From Saccharina japonica (taxonomy: Eukaryota > Sar > Phaeophyceae > Laminariales > Laminariaceae), in contig MEHQ01001895.1 in assembly GCA_008828725.1 (NCBI GenBank), positions 176,977 through 240,976 of the forward strand: a stretch of DNA of 64,000 nt, in the 5' to 3' direction. The first letter of the stretch is position 1, and every line of letters starts with the position of its first letter. The notes beneath the pieces were generated by a model, which saw nothing but the letters and a program-made list of their open reading frames with translations, ran no database searches and had not been told where the DNA came from. Both the position numbers and the translations under genes were made by a program. Positions 31,658-44,130 of this stretch are shown here, piece after piece.

Positions 31658-32266
31658 TCCACTTCATCCAGTTGTTGTAAACAAGGTGCTCGTACATACA
31701 TATGAGCAGCAGTAAGCAAAGATGTCGGGAGACATGTCAATGTCAAGCTATCTGTCTGCCAAGGCTGTCTGTCAAGGAAAATCTAGCTGTCTAGACATAT
31801 GTCCTCAACCCCCCTGGCATAAAAAGTCTCCTAATATGTGTGGGAAACCCTACTTTTTCACTTTTTTTGCGGGGCTATTTAATTCGTTTGATATGAGCTA
31901 ATTACAAATCATCGATATTCTGCAGTTCAATTCCAATCTTTTCTGTAGATCGGACTCGGAAATGGAGCACAATACCGGAAAAAAACAAAAAAACAGGCAA
32001 GCTCATTCATTTATACACTACTTTCAGGCGTTTTTGAAAAAGCGGGGATTTTTCGATAGTGTCCCCTGTTTTTTCTGTCAAGGCTGTCTGTCAAGGCATT
32101 TGCCTTGACGCTGTCTGTCGAGGGTGAAAGTGCTGTCTCCCGACATCTTTGGCAGTAAGTAGTGTATACCTGGCAAAACACAGGGGGTGTTGAACGAGCG
32201 GCAGGCCTGTTAGCCCTCCGCAGGGGGCAAAACATGCGATATATGATATATGCATGCCTGGATGTA
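31658..32266. other. Region with CTGTC(AAGG) repeats, no gene seen
   Basis: Words such as 'TGTCTGTCAAGG' and 'GTCTGCCAAGGCTGTCTGTC' recur at 31740-31790 and in complement at 32070-32150, and may be arms of a worn inverted-repeat element. No credible coding sequence. Confidence 0.35.
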
Positions 32267-32440
32267 TACAGTACAGAACACCTAATAAGAAACTGGAAAT
32301 CTGGTCCAGGCTGTATTTCTTATTTGAGAGAGGGTGCTTGACCACTAATTTCAAGATAACGACTCTCGAATTTCTTAATTTCCTCAAGAATATCAGCCTG
32401 GCTTTCTTATTAGCCTGTTTCTTGTTAGGTGTCCTGTACT
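32267..32440. mobile_element. MITE-A copy
   Basis: Starts 'CAGTACAGAACACCTAATAAG' and ends 'TTAGGTGTCCTGTACTA'. Very similar to the copy at 2364-2539. Confidence 0.8.
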
Positions 32441-32499
32441 ATATCCACTTGACGAAGTGCGCCTAGAGGCCTAAAAATATAAATCACACCCTGGACAAT

Positions 32500-33260
32500 A
32501 GACAACAGTCTTATTGTCTATTAATAGTTTCCTATTACAATTGACTGGCAATTGTGGTCGCCAATTCCAATTAATTGGAACGCATCGAGCTCTATGGTAC
32601 AGACTATTCTATTAACAGACACCCACCAGGCCCTATCGTCCGCCCAATTTATGCTAATATACACCCATCTACATTAATGGTTGAAGTAATTGCTATTAAC
32701 AGTAGTTACCAACGAAATCCAATTGGTGAACCCATAGTCTATTGAAATATAATACCCATTATGTTGTAACGCTAATGGACAATTGCAGAATATATTCGGT
32801 GCCAAATAAATTGTGCTGGCAATTATATTCAATTGACATCCTCCCAAAACAAATGTGCTGGCAATTCCATTTAATTGACATCCTCCCAAATAATTTGTGC
32901 TGGCAATTGCATTTAATTGACATCCTTCTAAATCAATTGTGCCGGCAATTACATTTAATTGACACCCTTCTAAATCAATTGTCCTGGCAATTCCATTTAA
33001 TAGACATCCTTCAAAACCAATTGTGCTGGCGATTCCATTCAATCGGAATCCTTCTACATAAATTGCCCTGGCAATTCCATTCAATAGGCATGCTTCCAAA
33101 CCAATTGTGCTGGAAATTTCATTTAATGGGCATCCTTCTAAATTAATTGCGCTGGCAATTCCATTTAATAGGCATATTTCTACATAAGTGTCCTGGCAAT
33201 TTCATTTATTTGACAGGCCTCGAAATAAATTGTCCAGACAATCAGGTATTTCCACTTTAT
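32500..33260. repeat. 42-bp satellite block 2
   Basis: Clear 42-bp units such as 'AATTGTGCTGGCAATTCC' plus 'ATTTAATTGACATCCTTCTAAATC'. Both strands are open in 14-residue repeats (CWQFHLIDILPNNL / NGIASTIYLGGCQL), which is expected for a 42-bp unit and not evidence of a protein. Confidence 0.9.
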
Positions 33261-33433
33261 AGACGATAGTATTCATACGTTGCCGGTCAACTGATTCCGG
33301 ACGCTGCAATTCGAATTTGACACATCAATGGATGCATGAAGATGTTATTTCTTGAAGTTGCCAAAGCAAATGATTCATGAGGCTGTCTAGCGATTGGAAT
33401 TGCCGGGCCAATTGGTTCATGAGACAGTCTATC

Positions 33434-34274
33434 AGGGCGTGTCTTAACTTCATTTCGCGGGCATTGGAACGGAACGAACGTAAAATTATTTGCCTGAAAA
33501 GTGGTGCTGATTGGATATTAGGGAAAAAAACACGCGAACAGATTCCAAGCGTTCCAAGCTGTCCGTAAAATTGTAAAGAGGAAGCCTATCTGTCAAAACA
33601 GTAATCCTTGTTCAGCAGAACCGAACGGCCCACTTGGAACGAGACTTACGGCAGTTGATTGGTGCTGGGAGTGTTGCAACTGGTTGCGACATTTGCTGCG
33701 AGGCCCACCAGGGCATGAGGGAAAATGAGATGACATGGGAGCACGCGATGGAGCACGTGCAGACGCCACAGGTCTCGCCTGCGGTAGGAGCTACGCGATA
33801 CGGCCATGGCCTGTACAGGAGGCTCACGAGGGGAAAATTCGGGTGGCGAACGAGACTGTGGCGATAAATATCTAGCAAAAACGCTGGACCGATGTTCACA
33901 GAAGCACCAGGATACCTCGTCGAGCCGCGACGGCGATATCATAACTTCTAGATTTGTCCCGAGGGTGCCACTTGGACGGCTAGCACTGCTTGGTCTGAGG
34001 CATGTCAGGCGCTCTATTTGTGTGTGAAGCTATCCTCTGTACCAGGAGCACTCGCTGCCTACGTGACGGTACCCCTGTCCTAGAGTCCAGCTGCACAAGT
34101 CCCGAGGCAAATTCCATGGGTTACTTTCTGTTGCGGCCTGTTCCAGGATCGGGTGCCTAAGAAGTCGGTCGGACACAAAACCGCTAAAACAGCATGGAAT
34201 GGAACGAACGAACGCGAATAATCTCGTTCCGTGCCAGCCATTCCAAGCTATCGAATGGAGTTAAGACACGGCCT
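33434..34274. mobile_element. Mutator- or hAT-like non-autonomous element in the satellite
   Basis: Termini AGGGCGTGTCTTAACTTCAT and, at the right end in reverse, AGGCCGTGTCTTAACTCCAT. Flanked by CAGTCTATC / CAGTCTATT (33425-33433 and 34275-34283; 8 of 9 identical). The surrounding sequence is 42-bp satellite, so this is an 841-bp insertion. Subterminal 'GGAACGGAACGAACG' words are present at both ends. Confidence 0.75.
33598..33867 (+). CDS. Possible coding fragment inside the inserted element (Cys/His-rich)
   Basis: The frame reads LERDLRQLIGAGSVATGCDICCEAHQGMRENEMTWEHAMEH and stops at 33865. CDIC followed by spaced His residues resembles a small zinc-binding segment, but no family was recognised. 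It may be a scrap of a transposase or a captured gene. Codon use and length do not settle it. Confidence 0.25.
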   Translation, partial: TVILVQQNRTAHLERDLRQLIGAGSVATGCDICCEAHQGMRENEMTWEHAMEHVQTPQVSPAVGATRYGHGLYRRLTRGKFGWRTRLWR

Positions 34275-34540
34275 CAGTCTATTAATTGGAATTGACTAGA
34301 CTGGAACTGACCAGACAACATATTTCGGAGGATGCCTATTAAATTAAATATCTCGGGACAAAACAAGTGGCGGCGGATTACATTAAGCCTTGGACAATAG
34401 ACATCGCAATAGACTATTGCGCCCACAATAAACCCACCGAAAAGTTTATTAATTGAAATGAAGCGGACAATTGATTCCTAACATATTATTGCAATTGGAA
34501 TAGCAAAGACAACAACATATTGTAGTCCGCCTAATCGGAA

Positions 34541-36791
34541 TTGCTTAGGCAATTGTTTTAGAGCTCTGTTAATTAACTGGAATTGTCTCCTGAAACTTTT
34601 TGTCTCCGCAGACTCCAATGCTCTATTGCTTTTTCAATAGGATATGGGACCTACCCACAATAGACTTGATTTTACAGTAGATCTTCCGGATGTCCATGTG
34701 AATGGAATTGGTCGAGATATTGCTTTCGTGATGCATCTATTAATAGGAATGGTTCGGCCAATAAGTTTGTGTCCTGCCCTTCCAATAGATATTGTTTCAG
34801 CAAATATATTCTGGTCTTGTCTACTAATTGGAATGGTTCAATCAAACCGTGTCTGCTCTGACCTTCCAATTGCAACTGTTTCAAGAAATTATTTGTGTTC
34901 TTGTCTATTAATAGGAATGGTTGGATGGATAAGTTTCTGCCCTGACCTTCCAATATAAATTGTTTCAACAATTAGTTTAAGGTCTTGCCTATCAGTAGGA
35001 ATGGTTTGGTCGATAAGTTTCTGTCCTGACCTTCCAAATTATGTTTTTGGTTGGTCCAATAGGGTTTGTCCTGATCTTCCAATTGTCAGTGTTCGATCAT
35101 TTTTTTCTGACCTCGACAATTCCACTTAATAGACCGTACTTGAAATAATTTGGTTGGACAATTTCAATTGATAGACAGCACTCGAAACAAATTGGCTGGA
35201 CAATTCCGACTAATAGATCCCACTCGAAATAATTTGACTAGGTACTTCCAATTCATAGACATCACTCGAAATCATTTAGTTGAACAATTGCATTTAATTG
35301 GCATCCTTCTAAAGCAATTGTCTCGGCAATTCCAATTAATAGACAGCACACGAAATCAGTTGTAGGCACAATTCCAGTGAGTAGACAGCACCCAAAACCA
35401 GTTGCCCGGACAATTTCAATTAGTCTACTTCAATCGAAATCATTTGGTTGGGCAAATCCAATTAATACACAGCATCCGAAATCAATTGTAGCCACAATAG
35501 ACTACAGTAATACGAATAGTCCAAAGAATTGCCCAGGCAATTCCGATTAATTGACAGCACCCAAAATCACCTGTCTGGACAATTCCAATTAGTAGACAGC
35601 ATCCAAAATGAATTACCCAGACAATTCCAATGAATGTACTCCAATCCAAATCATTTGGTTGGGCAATTCCAATTAATAGACAACACTCAAAAATAATTAT
35701 AGACACAAGACTATTGAAATAGGATTTGTCCAGGGTGCGATATATACTCGTAGTGCTGTAAATGTGTTGTACCAGGCCCGTCAAATTCCGACAGCGGTGA
35801 TGGAGCCTGCATCTATCAAGTATTAATAGTCGTGCCGACGGCTCTCCTGCTTGCCCTTGGTGCCCGCGACAAATATGCGGTTCGCCATCGTGTAGTGAAC
35901 GAGCGCGGATGTCCTGGTGCTGACTTGGTGTGTTGTGGTGTGGTTTAATATCTGTAGCTAATCTTGGTTAGGTATTTTTTTGTCGGTTCACCGGCCCTTT
36001 TACGAGAGCAGTACAGGGCGCGAATTTAGGAACAGGGTATTATTTAAGGGGCCCCTTCGGGCAAAAAATATTAAATATTAGAGCAAACAAATATCAAATC
36101 CTTTTTTTGCACTTGCTATACTTTTCTGGTTTAATTTCTACCTTTTCATGACTCCCGACGGAAAACGACATTTCTCTGGTTCCAATGCTCAGACTGCCGA
36201 CCGATGAGTAGTTTTAGAGAGCTCAAGTAATGTCAACATTTGTGTCTCAGGAGGCGTATCGATCAGACGCCTTTATATCACGAAAAGTGTCTCTTACTCA
36301 AAAACGACTCGCCATACCCTGGTACCCAAAGACAAATTTGAAAAATGGCAGTTTCTCCGGCTGCTGATACTGTTTAACTCAGATTTTCGACGAGGACGCC
36401 GAGCACTGGTAGGTAAACCTACCTGGGCCTCTAGTTCGACCGTCCGTAGCGTCCTACGTGGCCACAGCAGAGTGTAGATACTGTGGAGCACTTTCGTTTC
36501 GTGATGCAAACACAGCAATGCCTACGCTCCCTTGCAGATCCAAGAGCCCCAACACCTCCTAGAGACTATAACGAACAAGCTATACGTTGGTCGGTCGGCG
36601 GTCTGAGCATTAGAACTGGAGCTATGCATGTTAGCTACGCCGTGTTTGGTACGGAGTACTAATATGGTGTTATTATACCAGAAATAGTATTGTTGTAAAA
36701 AAAACGATCTATCTATTATATATAGTTCGTCTGATGCCCAAAAAACAATACTTTAATCAAGTGATCTTTGATGCCCACTTTATCATAGCAA
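34541..36791. repeat. Direct duplication, copy 1 (identical part)
   Basis: Matches 40783-43033 at a constant offset of 6242 with no difference seen in the stretches compared, including all reading frames. It contains 42-bp satellite block 3 (34690-35720) and unrecognised sequence (35720-36715). Beyond 36791 similarity continues but with indels and substitutions up to about 40100. Confidence 0.95.
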
Positions 36792-38560
36792 CTTAGAGTG
36801 GAGCAAAAGCAAACAAAAAAATTATCTTTTTTTTTCTCCCACACATTCAAAGCACGCTTCTCCCTACGCCGCAATGCCCGACACCGTCTTCTCACGTCGC
36901 AGGCTGGCATACTGTAGTACAACTCGTACGTGCGCCGTGCTTGTCGTCGTGGCCACAGCGATTCGCGGCTGCTCTACGTACGAGTATTGCAGCAGTGCGG
37001 TTGTGCTAAGATTGTGTCGTCCATCCTCGCTCTGGTCACCTATACTCGTATCGTATGATACGTACGTCGCCTTCTTTGTCACCGTGCATGACGAAAGCAC
37101 CACTGCTTTAGAAACGGACGGGGTCTCTTGAGGGCCCCTAAATAACATCCCCTCCTCCTGCCTCTGCTCGTGTTCAAAGCCGTCCCGAGTTCGCGAAGCT
37201 TTGTCATGTTGCATGGCCTACTTACCAGGTACCAGGGGTGGTCCTGAGGAAAACAAGCATACATACATTTTCCACCCCATACCAGGTACCAGGTACCAGA
37301 GATCACCAGCAACCGTCCTCAAGCCAAGCACCGCCACCATCACCACCGCCACCATATATATAGTTCGTCTGATGCCCAAAGAAAACAATACTTTAATCAA
37401 GTGATCTTTGATGCCCATTTATCATCAGCAACTTAGAGTGGAGCAAATGCAACAAACAAAAAACATGTTTTTTTCCCACTACGTTCTAAAACGCAGCTTC
37501 TCCCTACGCCGGCATGCCCGGCACCGTCTTCTTACGTCGCAGGCTGGGCATACTGTAGTACAACTCGCTACGTGCGCCGTGCCTGTCGTCGTGGCCACAG
37601 CGATTCGTGGCTGCTCTACGTACGGATTGCAGCAGTGCGGTTGCACTTGTAACCTTTGCTGAGATTGTATCGTTCATCCTCGCTCTAGTCGTACTCGTAT
37701 CGTATGATACGTACGTGCCTTCTGTCGCCGTACGCGACGAAAGACACCACTGCTTTAGAAACGGACGAGGGTCTCTGAAGGCCCCTAGATAACCACCCCT
37801 CTCCTATCCTCTGCTCGTGTTCAAACCCGTCCCGAGTTCGCGAAGCTTGGTCATGTCGCATGCCTACTTTACCAGGTACACCAGGGGTGGTCCTGGGGAA
37901 AACAAGCATACATACGTATATCCACCCCAGTACCAGGTACCAGGTACGAGCAGGTACCAGAGATCACCAACAACCACTCCTCAAGCAAGCACCGCCACCA
38001 TTACTACACCACCAGCTGAGACCAGCACAGCAGAAACTTCTGCTGACTAGTGGTGGTCGGTGGTGGTGGTTGGCTTTGCTGGTTTTGGTTTTGCACAAGA
38101 AATATCGATATCTCCGGATGGCAAGTTATGACATTTATGCGAATGCGGGCAAATGTGTGAACAATGTGATACCAGGTATCATAACCAGGCTAGACGTGCC
38201 GCGAGACCTATAATCATTGACATAGCTCTTCGACGACATCACGTTCAAAGCGATGACCATGCAGCTCACGTGCATCCGCACCCATTACCATCGCTTAACA
38301 GCTGAGCACACTAGTACGACATTCAGCAGAAACGTTGTCACTGGTGGTGGTGGTGCTGGTGGTGGTGTGTTTTTGTTTTGGTTTCTAAAACAAATCTCGA
38401 TCACTCTGCGATGGCAAGAAATAGACGATTTTTGTGAATGCGGCGCAATTAGGTGATACCAGGATACCAGGATCATACCAGGCTAGACGGTGCCGCGAGA
38501 CACCATATAGTAGCTCTTCAACGACACACCACGTTCAGCGCCATGCACAGGTGACATGCT
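36715..38560. repeat. Repeat H: tandem units of about 640 bp
   Basis: Units begin 'TATATATAGTTCGTCTGATG' plus 'AATACTTTAATCAAGTGATC' (36715 and 37357), contain 'GTGCGCCGTGC', 'CGTGGCCACAGCGATTCG' and 'TACCAGGTACCAGG', and end in a TGGTGG-rich segment that itself recurs (38040-38270, 38330-38560). Further units: 42957 and a truncated one at 45025-45240. The coding-like frames differ between copies, so no gene is called. Confidence 0.75.
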
Positions 38561-38939
38561 CACGTGATATCCTCGCGAGCCTGCATCATGCTGTAATCAT
38601 GCTGTCTGTGCACGCACGTATATACGTATAAAAAAACCCTAACTTAGTCTTGTTGCGTATGTCTTCAAATAAATGTATGCGTATATGTTTCCAATCTGTC
38701 TTGTCCGTTCACGGAACAGCAACGTACCGCCTTGCGTTTTTCGGTTTGCGCAATCCTCTGCTGTGCGGTGCTGTGGCGACTTCTTCTCTTGAATTTATTT
38801 CATTGTACGTACATACAATGTGCCTACTGTATAACGTACATACAATTGCTGCCTGCTGTATATTACGTAACGCAGAGTATGCAGTATCTTGTGCCCTGTT
38901 ATAGTTTTCACGAAAAACTCGGTATGCATGCATGCACAT

Positions 38940-39187
38940 GAGTCAAATGATCTCGTCATCAATCAGCACAGCCACAGTCTCGCGAGGGATTTTGCAAGGC
39001 CCTTTCGCTATAGACAGCGAGACAACCGACAACAACAAACAACGTGCTCTCAGGAACAGCCAGCCCCCCCCCTGTCCCCCCTGGCAATCTATTTCTAAAT
39101 ATGTTTTCCATCAAACAACCCGCATTGATTCGGAGTCAATCCCCTTCGTTTCTATTTCCTTAACAATTTGTACTCCTATTAAGAATC
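38940..39187. repeat. Duplicated segment, left of the TACTCCGAG insertion
   Basis: Matches 44459-44885 in order ('GAGTCAAATGATCTCG', 'GAACAGCCAGCCCCCCC', 'CAACCCGCATTGATTCGGAG'), with a block present only in the second copy (44560-44740). Part of the same large duplication. Confidence 0.7.
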
Positions 39188-39975
39188 TTCCACAGACTGC
39201 TCCGAGTATACTCTATACTCCGAGTATACTCGGAGTATCGAGTATTTTTCGTACTCCGAGTACTGAGAGTATTAGAGTACTGGTGGCCTAATACTTCGGA
39301 GTACTTGGAGTATGAACAGTACTGCAAGGCCCAAATCACTCCGACTACTGGGAGTATGAGCAGTACTTATACTCGAGTATACAAGCAGTACTCGGAGTAA
39401 AACATACTACGTAAATTACTCGGAGTACTCGGAGTATCGAAGTATTGGACACCGAAATACTGCGAGTGCACAAAGTACCTGAAGTATTTTTTCTCGAAAA
39501 TACTCTAATATTACTCCGAGGTAATGGGAGCATCTGTGAATTGTGAAATGCTATAAACGCCAGTCACATGCTCCCAGAACCTGGGGGGAATGACGGCCGA
39601 GTCTTTCAAATGATGCAAAGATGCTCCTAACGTACTTCACACTCCGAGTATACTCCGAGTATCGAGTACATTTCGTACTCCGAGTACTTATAGTATTAGA
39701 GTACTGGCGGCCTGAATACTCGGAGTACTTGGAGTATGAGAGTACTGAAGCCCCAAATACACGGAGTACACGGAAGGAGTATGCGCAGTATCGGACCCTG
39801 AAATACTCGGAGTACATAGCAGTATCGAAAGTGTTCATACCCAAAGTACTCCGAGTACGAGCAGAGTATCCCGGAGTATTGAACCCCGAAATACTCCGAG
39901 TACACGAAGTACCTGAAGTATGCTTTTCTCCAATACTCCTTACTTTACTTCAAGGTACTCGGAGCATCTGTGGAA
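39188..39975. mobile_element. Inverted-repeat element rich in TACTCCGAG palindromes
   Basis: Left end TTCCACAGACTGCTCCGAGT and right end, in reverse, TTCCACAGATGCTCCGAGTA. The duplicated copy of this locus (44880-44900) lacks it and reads 'AAGAATATTCG', which places the insertion at a TA. Internally there are dozens of 'TACTCCGAGTA' palindromes and a block 'ACGCCAGTCACATGCTCCCAG' shared with the related element at about 46150-46690. No ORF of significance. Confidence 0.75.
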
Positions 39976-40021
39976 TATTCGTCGTCAATTTGTTTCCAAT
40001 TTTATCCCTATTATTTTTTTT

Positions 40022-40102
40022 TGAGCCTCTTATCATCTTACTACTTGCTTCAATGGCCCTACCGCCGTGGGGGCGGGAGGGCCTCTTATTCCCTAGTTAG
40101 TA
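40022..40102. repeat. End of duplicated block
   Basis: 'GAGCCTCT...ACTTGCTTCAATGG' and 'GCCGTGGGGGCGGGAGGGCC' match 44938-45018, marking the right limit of the large duplication. Confidence 0.75.
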
Positions 40103-40271
40103 TATATATCTTTTCAACACTTCAAGTTCAGCTCAATACGTCACTCGTTATTTTTTTATGGGACCGAAGGCCCATGGAAGGCCTCCCTAACATAGTAATA
40201 GGTTCAGCTGCTGGTATTTACAAGGAAATCATAAATTGGAGAGCGTTTCGTATATTGAAGTTATAGCGCTT

Positions 40272-40355
40272 GAGGAGGCACCCTCTCATAATAAAAATGC
40301 CATTTTGCCTTTTCCCTAGTTTCCCTTTTTATACGGTGTCCTGCACTACTGTTGT
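40272..40355. mobile_element. Worn MITE-A right end
   Basis: Ends 'ATACGGTGTCCTGCACTACTG', as in other MITE-A copies. The left end is missing. Confidence 0.4.
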
Positions 40356-40489
40356 ACTGGTATGCAAACTTTGCAAGATCTGCAAGAAAAACTTGGCAAG
40401 NTTTCTGTAGGGTACGTAAATAACTATACCCGGGTTTTTTCCAGGGTATTATTAGTACCCTACAAAGAACTTCTGTGAGTTCTGTGCGA

Positions 40490-40645
40490 CACTCATACCC
40501 GTACCCGGAACTTCTGCAAGTTTTTTACGCCCGTGCCACAATGCCCCGGATACGGGTACAACGTTTTTATACCTGTATGGAACTTCTGTGAGTTCTGTAC
40601 GCCCGTGCCACAATACCCGGAACTCTGTGAGTTCCTGGTAAGGCG
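40490..40645. repeat. Repeat I (CCCGTACCCGGAACTTCTG)
   Basis: Tandem, roughly 60-75 bp units with 'ACCCGGAACTTCTG' and 'GAGTTCTGTACGCCCGTG'. The same repeat occurs at 45880-46140. The adjoining A/T-rich arms (AACGAGCAAATAAAAA here, TTTTTATTTGCTCGTT at 45850) are in inverted arrangement between the two loci. Confidence 0.65.
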
Positions 40646-40782
40646 TGGGTCTTAACGAGCAAATAAAAAAGAAAAAAAAAAAATGAAAATGACGAACAGC
40701 CTTTTGTTTTTTGATAAAAAAAACGCAGTTGAGTCCAAACGACAGCCAACTTTATCTGAAAAAAAAAACGAAAATAGAAGTN

Positions 40783-43033
40783 TTGCTTAGGCAATTGTTT
40801 TAGAGCTCTGTTAATTAACTGGAATTGTCTCCTGAAACTTTTTGTCTCCGCAGACTCCAATGCTCTATTGCTTTTTCAATAGGATATGGGACCTACCCAC
40901 AATAGACTTGATTTTACAGTAGATCTTCCGGATGTCCATGTGAATGGAATTGGTCGAGATATTGCTTTCGTGATGCATCTATTAATAGGAATGGTTCGGC
41001 CAATAAGTTTGTGTCCTGCCCTTCCAATAGATATTGTTTCAGCAAATATATTCTGGTCTTGTCTACTAATTGGAATGGTTCAATCAAACCGTGTCTGCTC
41101 TGACCTTCCAATTGCAACTGTTTCAAGAAATTATTTGTGTTCTTGTCTATTAATAGGAATGGTTGGATGGATAAGTTTCTGCCCTGACCTTCCAATATAA
41201 ATTGTTTCAACAATTAGTTTAAGGTCTTGCCTATCAGTAGGAATGGTTTGGTCGATAAGTTTCTGTCCTGACCTTCCAAATTATGTTTTTGGTTGGTCCA
41301 ATAGGGTTTGTCCTGATCTTCCAATTGTCAGTGTTCGATCATTTTTTTCTGACCTCGACAATTCCACTTAATAGACCGTACTTGAAATAATTTGGTTGGA
41401 CAATTTCAATTGATAGACAGCACTCGAAACAAATTGGCTGGACAATTCCGACTAATAGATCCCACTCGAAATAATTTGACTAGGTACTTCCAATTCATAG
41501 ACATCACTCGAAATCATTTAGTTGAACAATTGCATTTAATTGGCATCCTTCTAAAGCAATTGTCTCGGCAATTCCAATTAATAGACAGCACACGAAATCA
41601 GTTGTAGGCACAATTCCAGTGAGTAGACAGCACCCAAAACCAGTTGCCCGGACAATTTCAATTAGTCTACTTCAATCGAAATCATTTGGTTGGGCAAATC
41701 CAATTAATACACAGCATCCGAAATCAATTGTAGCCACAATAGACTACAGTAATACGAATAGTCCAAAGAATTGCCCAGGCAATTCCGATTAATTGACAGC
41801 ACCCAAAATCACCTGTCTGGACAATTCCAATTAGTAGACAGCATCCAAAATGAATTACCCAGACAATTCCAATGAATGTACTCCAATCCAAATCATTTGG
41901 TTGGGCAATTCCAATTAATAGACAACACTCAAAAATAATTATAGACACAAGACTATTGAAATAGGATTTGTCCAGGGTGCGATATATACTCGTAGTGCTG
42001 TAAATGTGTTGTACCAGGCCCGTCAAATTCCGACAGCGGTGATGGAGCCTGCATCTATCAAGTATTAATAGTCGTGCCGACGGCTCTCCTGCTTGCCCTT
42101 GGTGCCCGCGACAAATATGCGGTTCGCCATCGTGTAGTGAACGAGCGCGGATGTCCTGGTGCTGACTTGGTGTGTTGTGGTGTGGTTTAATATCTGTAGC
42201 TAATCTTGGTTAGGTATTTTTTTGTCGGTTCACCGGCCCTTTTACGAGAGCAGTACAGGGCGCGAATTTAGGAACAGGGTATTATTTAAGGGGCCCCTTC
42301 GGGCAAAAAATATTAAATATTAGAGCAAACAAATATCAAATCCTTTTTTTGCACTTGCTATACTTTTCTGGTTTAATTTCTACCTTTTCATGACTCCCGA
42401 CGGAAAACGACATTTCTCTGGTTCCAATGCTCAGACTGCCGACCGATGAGTAGTTTTAGAGAGCTCAAGTAATGTCAACATTTGTGTCTCAGGAGGCGTA
42501 TCGATCAGACGCCTTTATATCACGAAAAGTGTCTCTTACTCAAAAACGACTCGCCATACCCTGGTACCCAAAGACAAATTTGAAAAATGGCAGTTTCTCC
42601 GGCTGCTGATACTGTTTAACTCAGATTTTCGACGAGGACGCCGAGCACTGGTAGGTAAACCTACCTGGGCCTCTAGTTCGACCGTCCGTAGCGTCCTACG
42701 TGGCCACAGCAGAGTGTAGATACTGTGGAGCACTTTCGTTTCGTGATGCAAACACAGCAATGCCTACGCTCCCTTGCAGATCCAAGAGCCCCAACACCTC
42801 CTAGAGACTATAACGAACAAGCTATACGTTGGTCGGTCGGCGGTCTGAGCATTAGAACTGGAGCTATGCATGTTAGCTACGCCGTGTTTGGTACGGAGTA
42901 CTAATATGGTGTTATTATACCAGAAATAGTATTGTTGTAAAAAAAACGATCTATCTATTATATATAGTTCGTCTGATGCCCAAAAAACAATACTTTAATC
43001 AAGTGATCTTTGATGCCCACTTTATCATAGCAA
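40783..43033. repeat. Direct duplication, copy 2 (identical part)
   Basis: Same content as 34541-36791. Its first base directly follows the N at 40782. Contains satellite block 4 (40930-41960). Confidence 0.95.
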
Positions 43034-43900
43034 TTAGAGTAGCGCTGATGAAAAAAAAAATGTATATTTTTCTCCCACACATTCAAAGCACGCTTCTCCC
43101 TACGCCGCAATGCCCGACACCGTCTTCTCACGTCGCAGGCTGGCATACTGTAGTACAACTCGTACGTGCGCCGTGCTTGTCGTCGTGGCCACAGCGATTC
43201 GCGGCTGCTCTACGTACGAGTATTGCAGCAGTGCGGTTGTGCTAAGATTGTGTCGTCCTCGCTCTGGTCACCTACTCGTATCGTATGATACGTACGTCGC
43301 CTTTTTTGTCACCGTGCGCGACGAAAGCACCACTCCTTTAGAAACGGACGGGGTCTCTGAAGACCCCTAAATAACATCTCCTCCTCCTGCCTCTGCTCGT
43401 GTTCAAAGCCGTCCCGAGTTCGCGAAGCTTGGCCATGTTGCATGGCCTACTTACCAGGTACCAGGGGTGGTCCTGAGGAAAACAAGCATACATACATATT
43501 CCACCCCATACCAGGTACCAGGTAGCAGGTACCAGAGAGCATCAACAACCGTCCTCAAGTCAAGCACCGCCACCATCACCACCACCACCACCAGCTGAGC
43601 ACCAGCAGCAGCAGAAACGTGTCGCTGGTGGTGGTGGTGGTGGTTGTGTTTGCAGGTAAACCCAAATATCGATCACTCTCGAAGGGATGGCAAGAAATAG
43701 ACCATTTTGTCGAATGCGGCGCAATACTCGTAATGTGATACCAGGTATCATACGACCAGGCTAGACCGTGCCGCGAGATTCTATCATAGCTCTTCGACGA
43801 TACATCACGTTCAGAGCGATGCTCAGGTGACATGCTCACGTGACATTCTCATGAGCCTGCATCATGCTGTCATCATGCTGTCTGTGCACGTACATACGTA
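42957..43900. repeat. Repeat H, copy in second duplicate
   Basis: One unit where copy 1 has two. After 43034 it differs from copy 1 by a short replaced stretch and scattered changes, then runs on through the TGGTGG segment (43575-43660). Confidence 0.7.
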
Positions 43901-44130
43901 CGTACGTACATAAAATGTTTCTGTTGTATATACGTACGTACGAAAATTAACTACGTACCAGGTACGATATATAGGCTGCTGCAGCAGTGCGACGACCACA
44001 CTGCTGCCGTACGTATACCTGGGGACACTCAGGTCAGCATTCCCGTATTCCCGGACAGCAAGACGGACTGAAATGACTACTTCGGTACGAATGAAAGTGT
44101 GATGTATGGAGATTTATTCGTTTCAAAATG

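Noticed and set aside
32674..33146. ORFs of 14-residue leucine/isoleucine-rich repeats on both strands
   Set aside because: They mirror a 42-bp satellite unit. Both strands being open is expected from unit length, and the resemblance to leucine-rich repeats is superficial.
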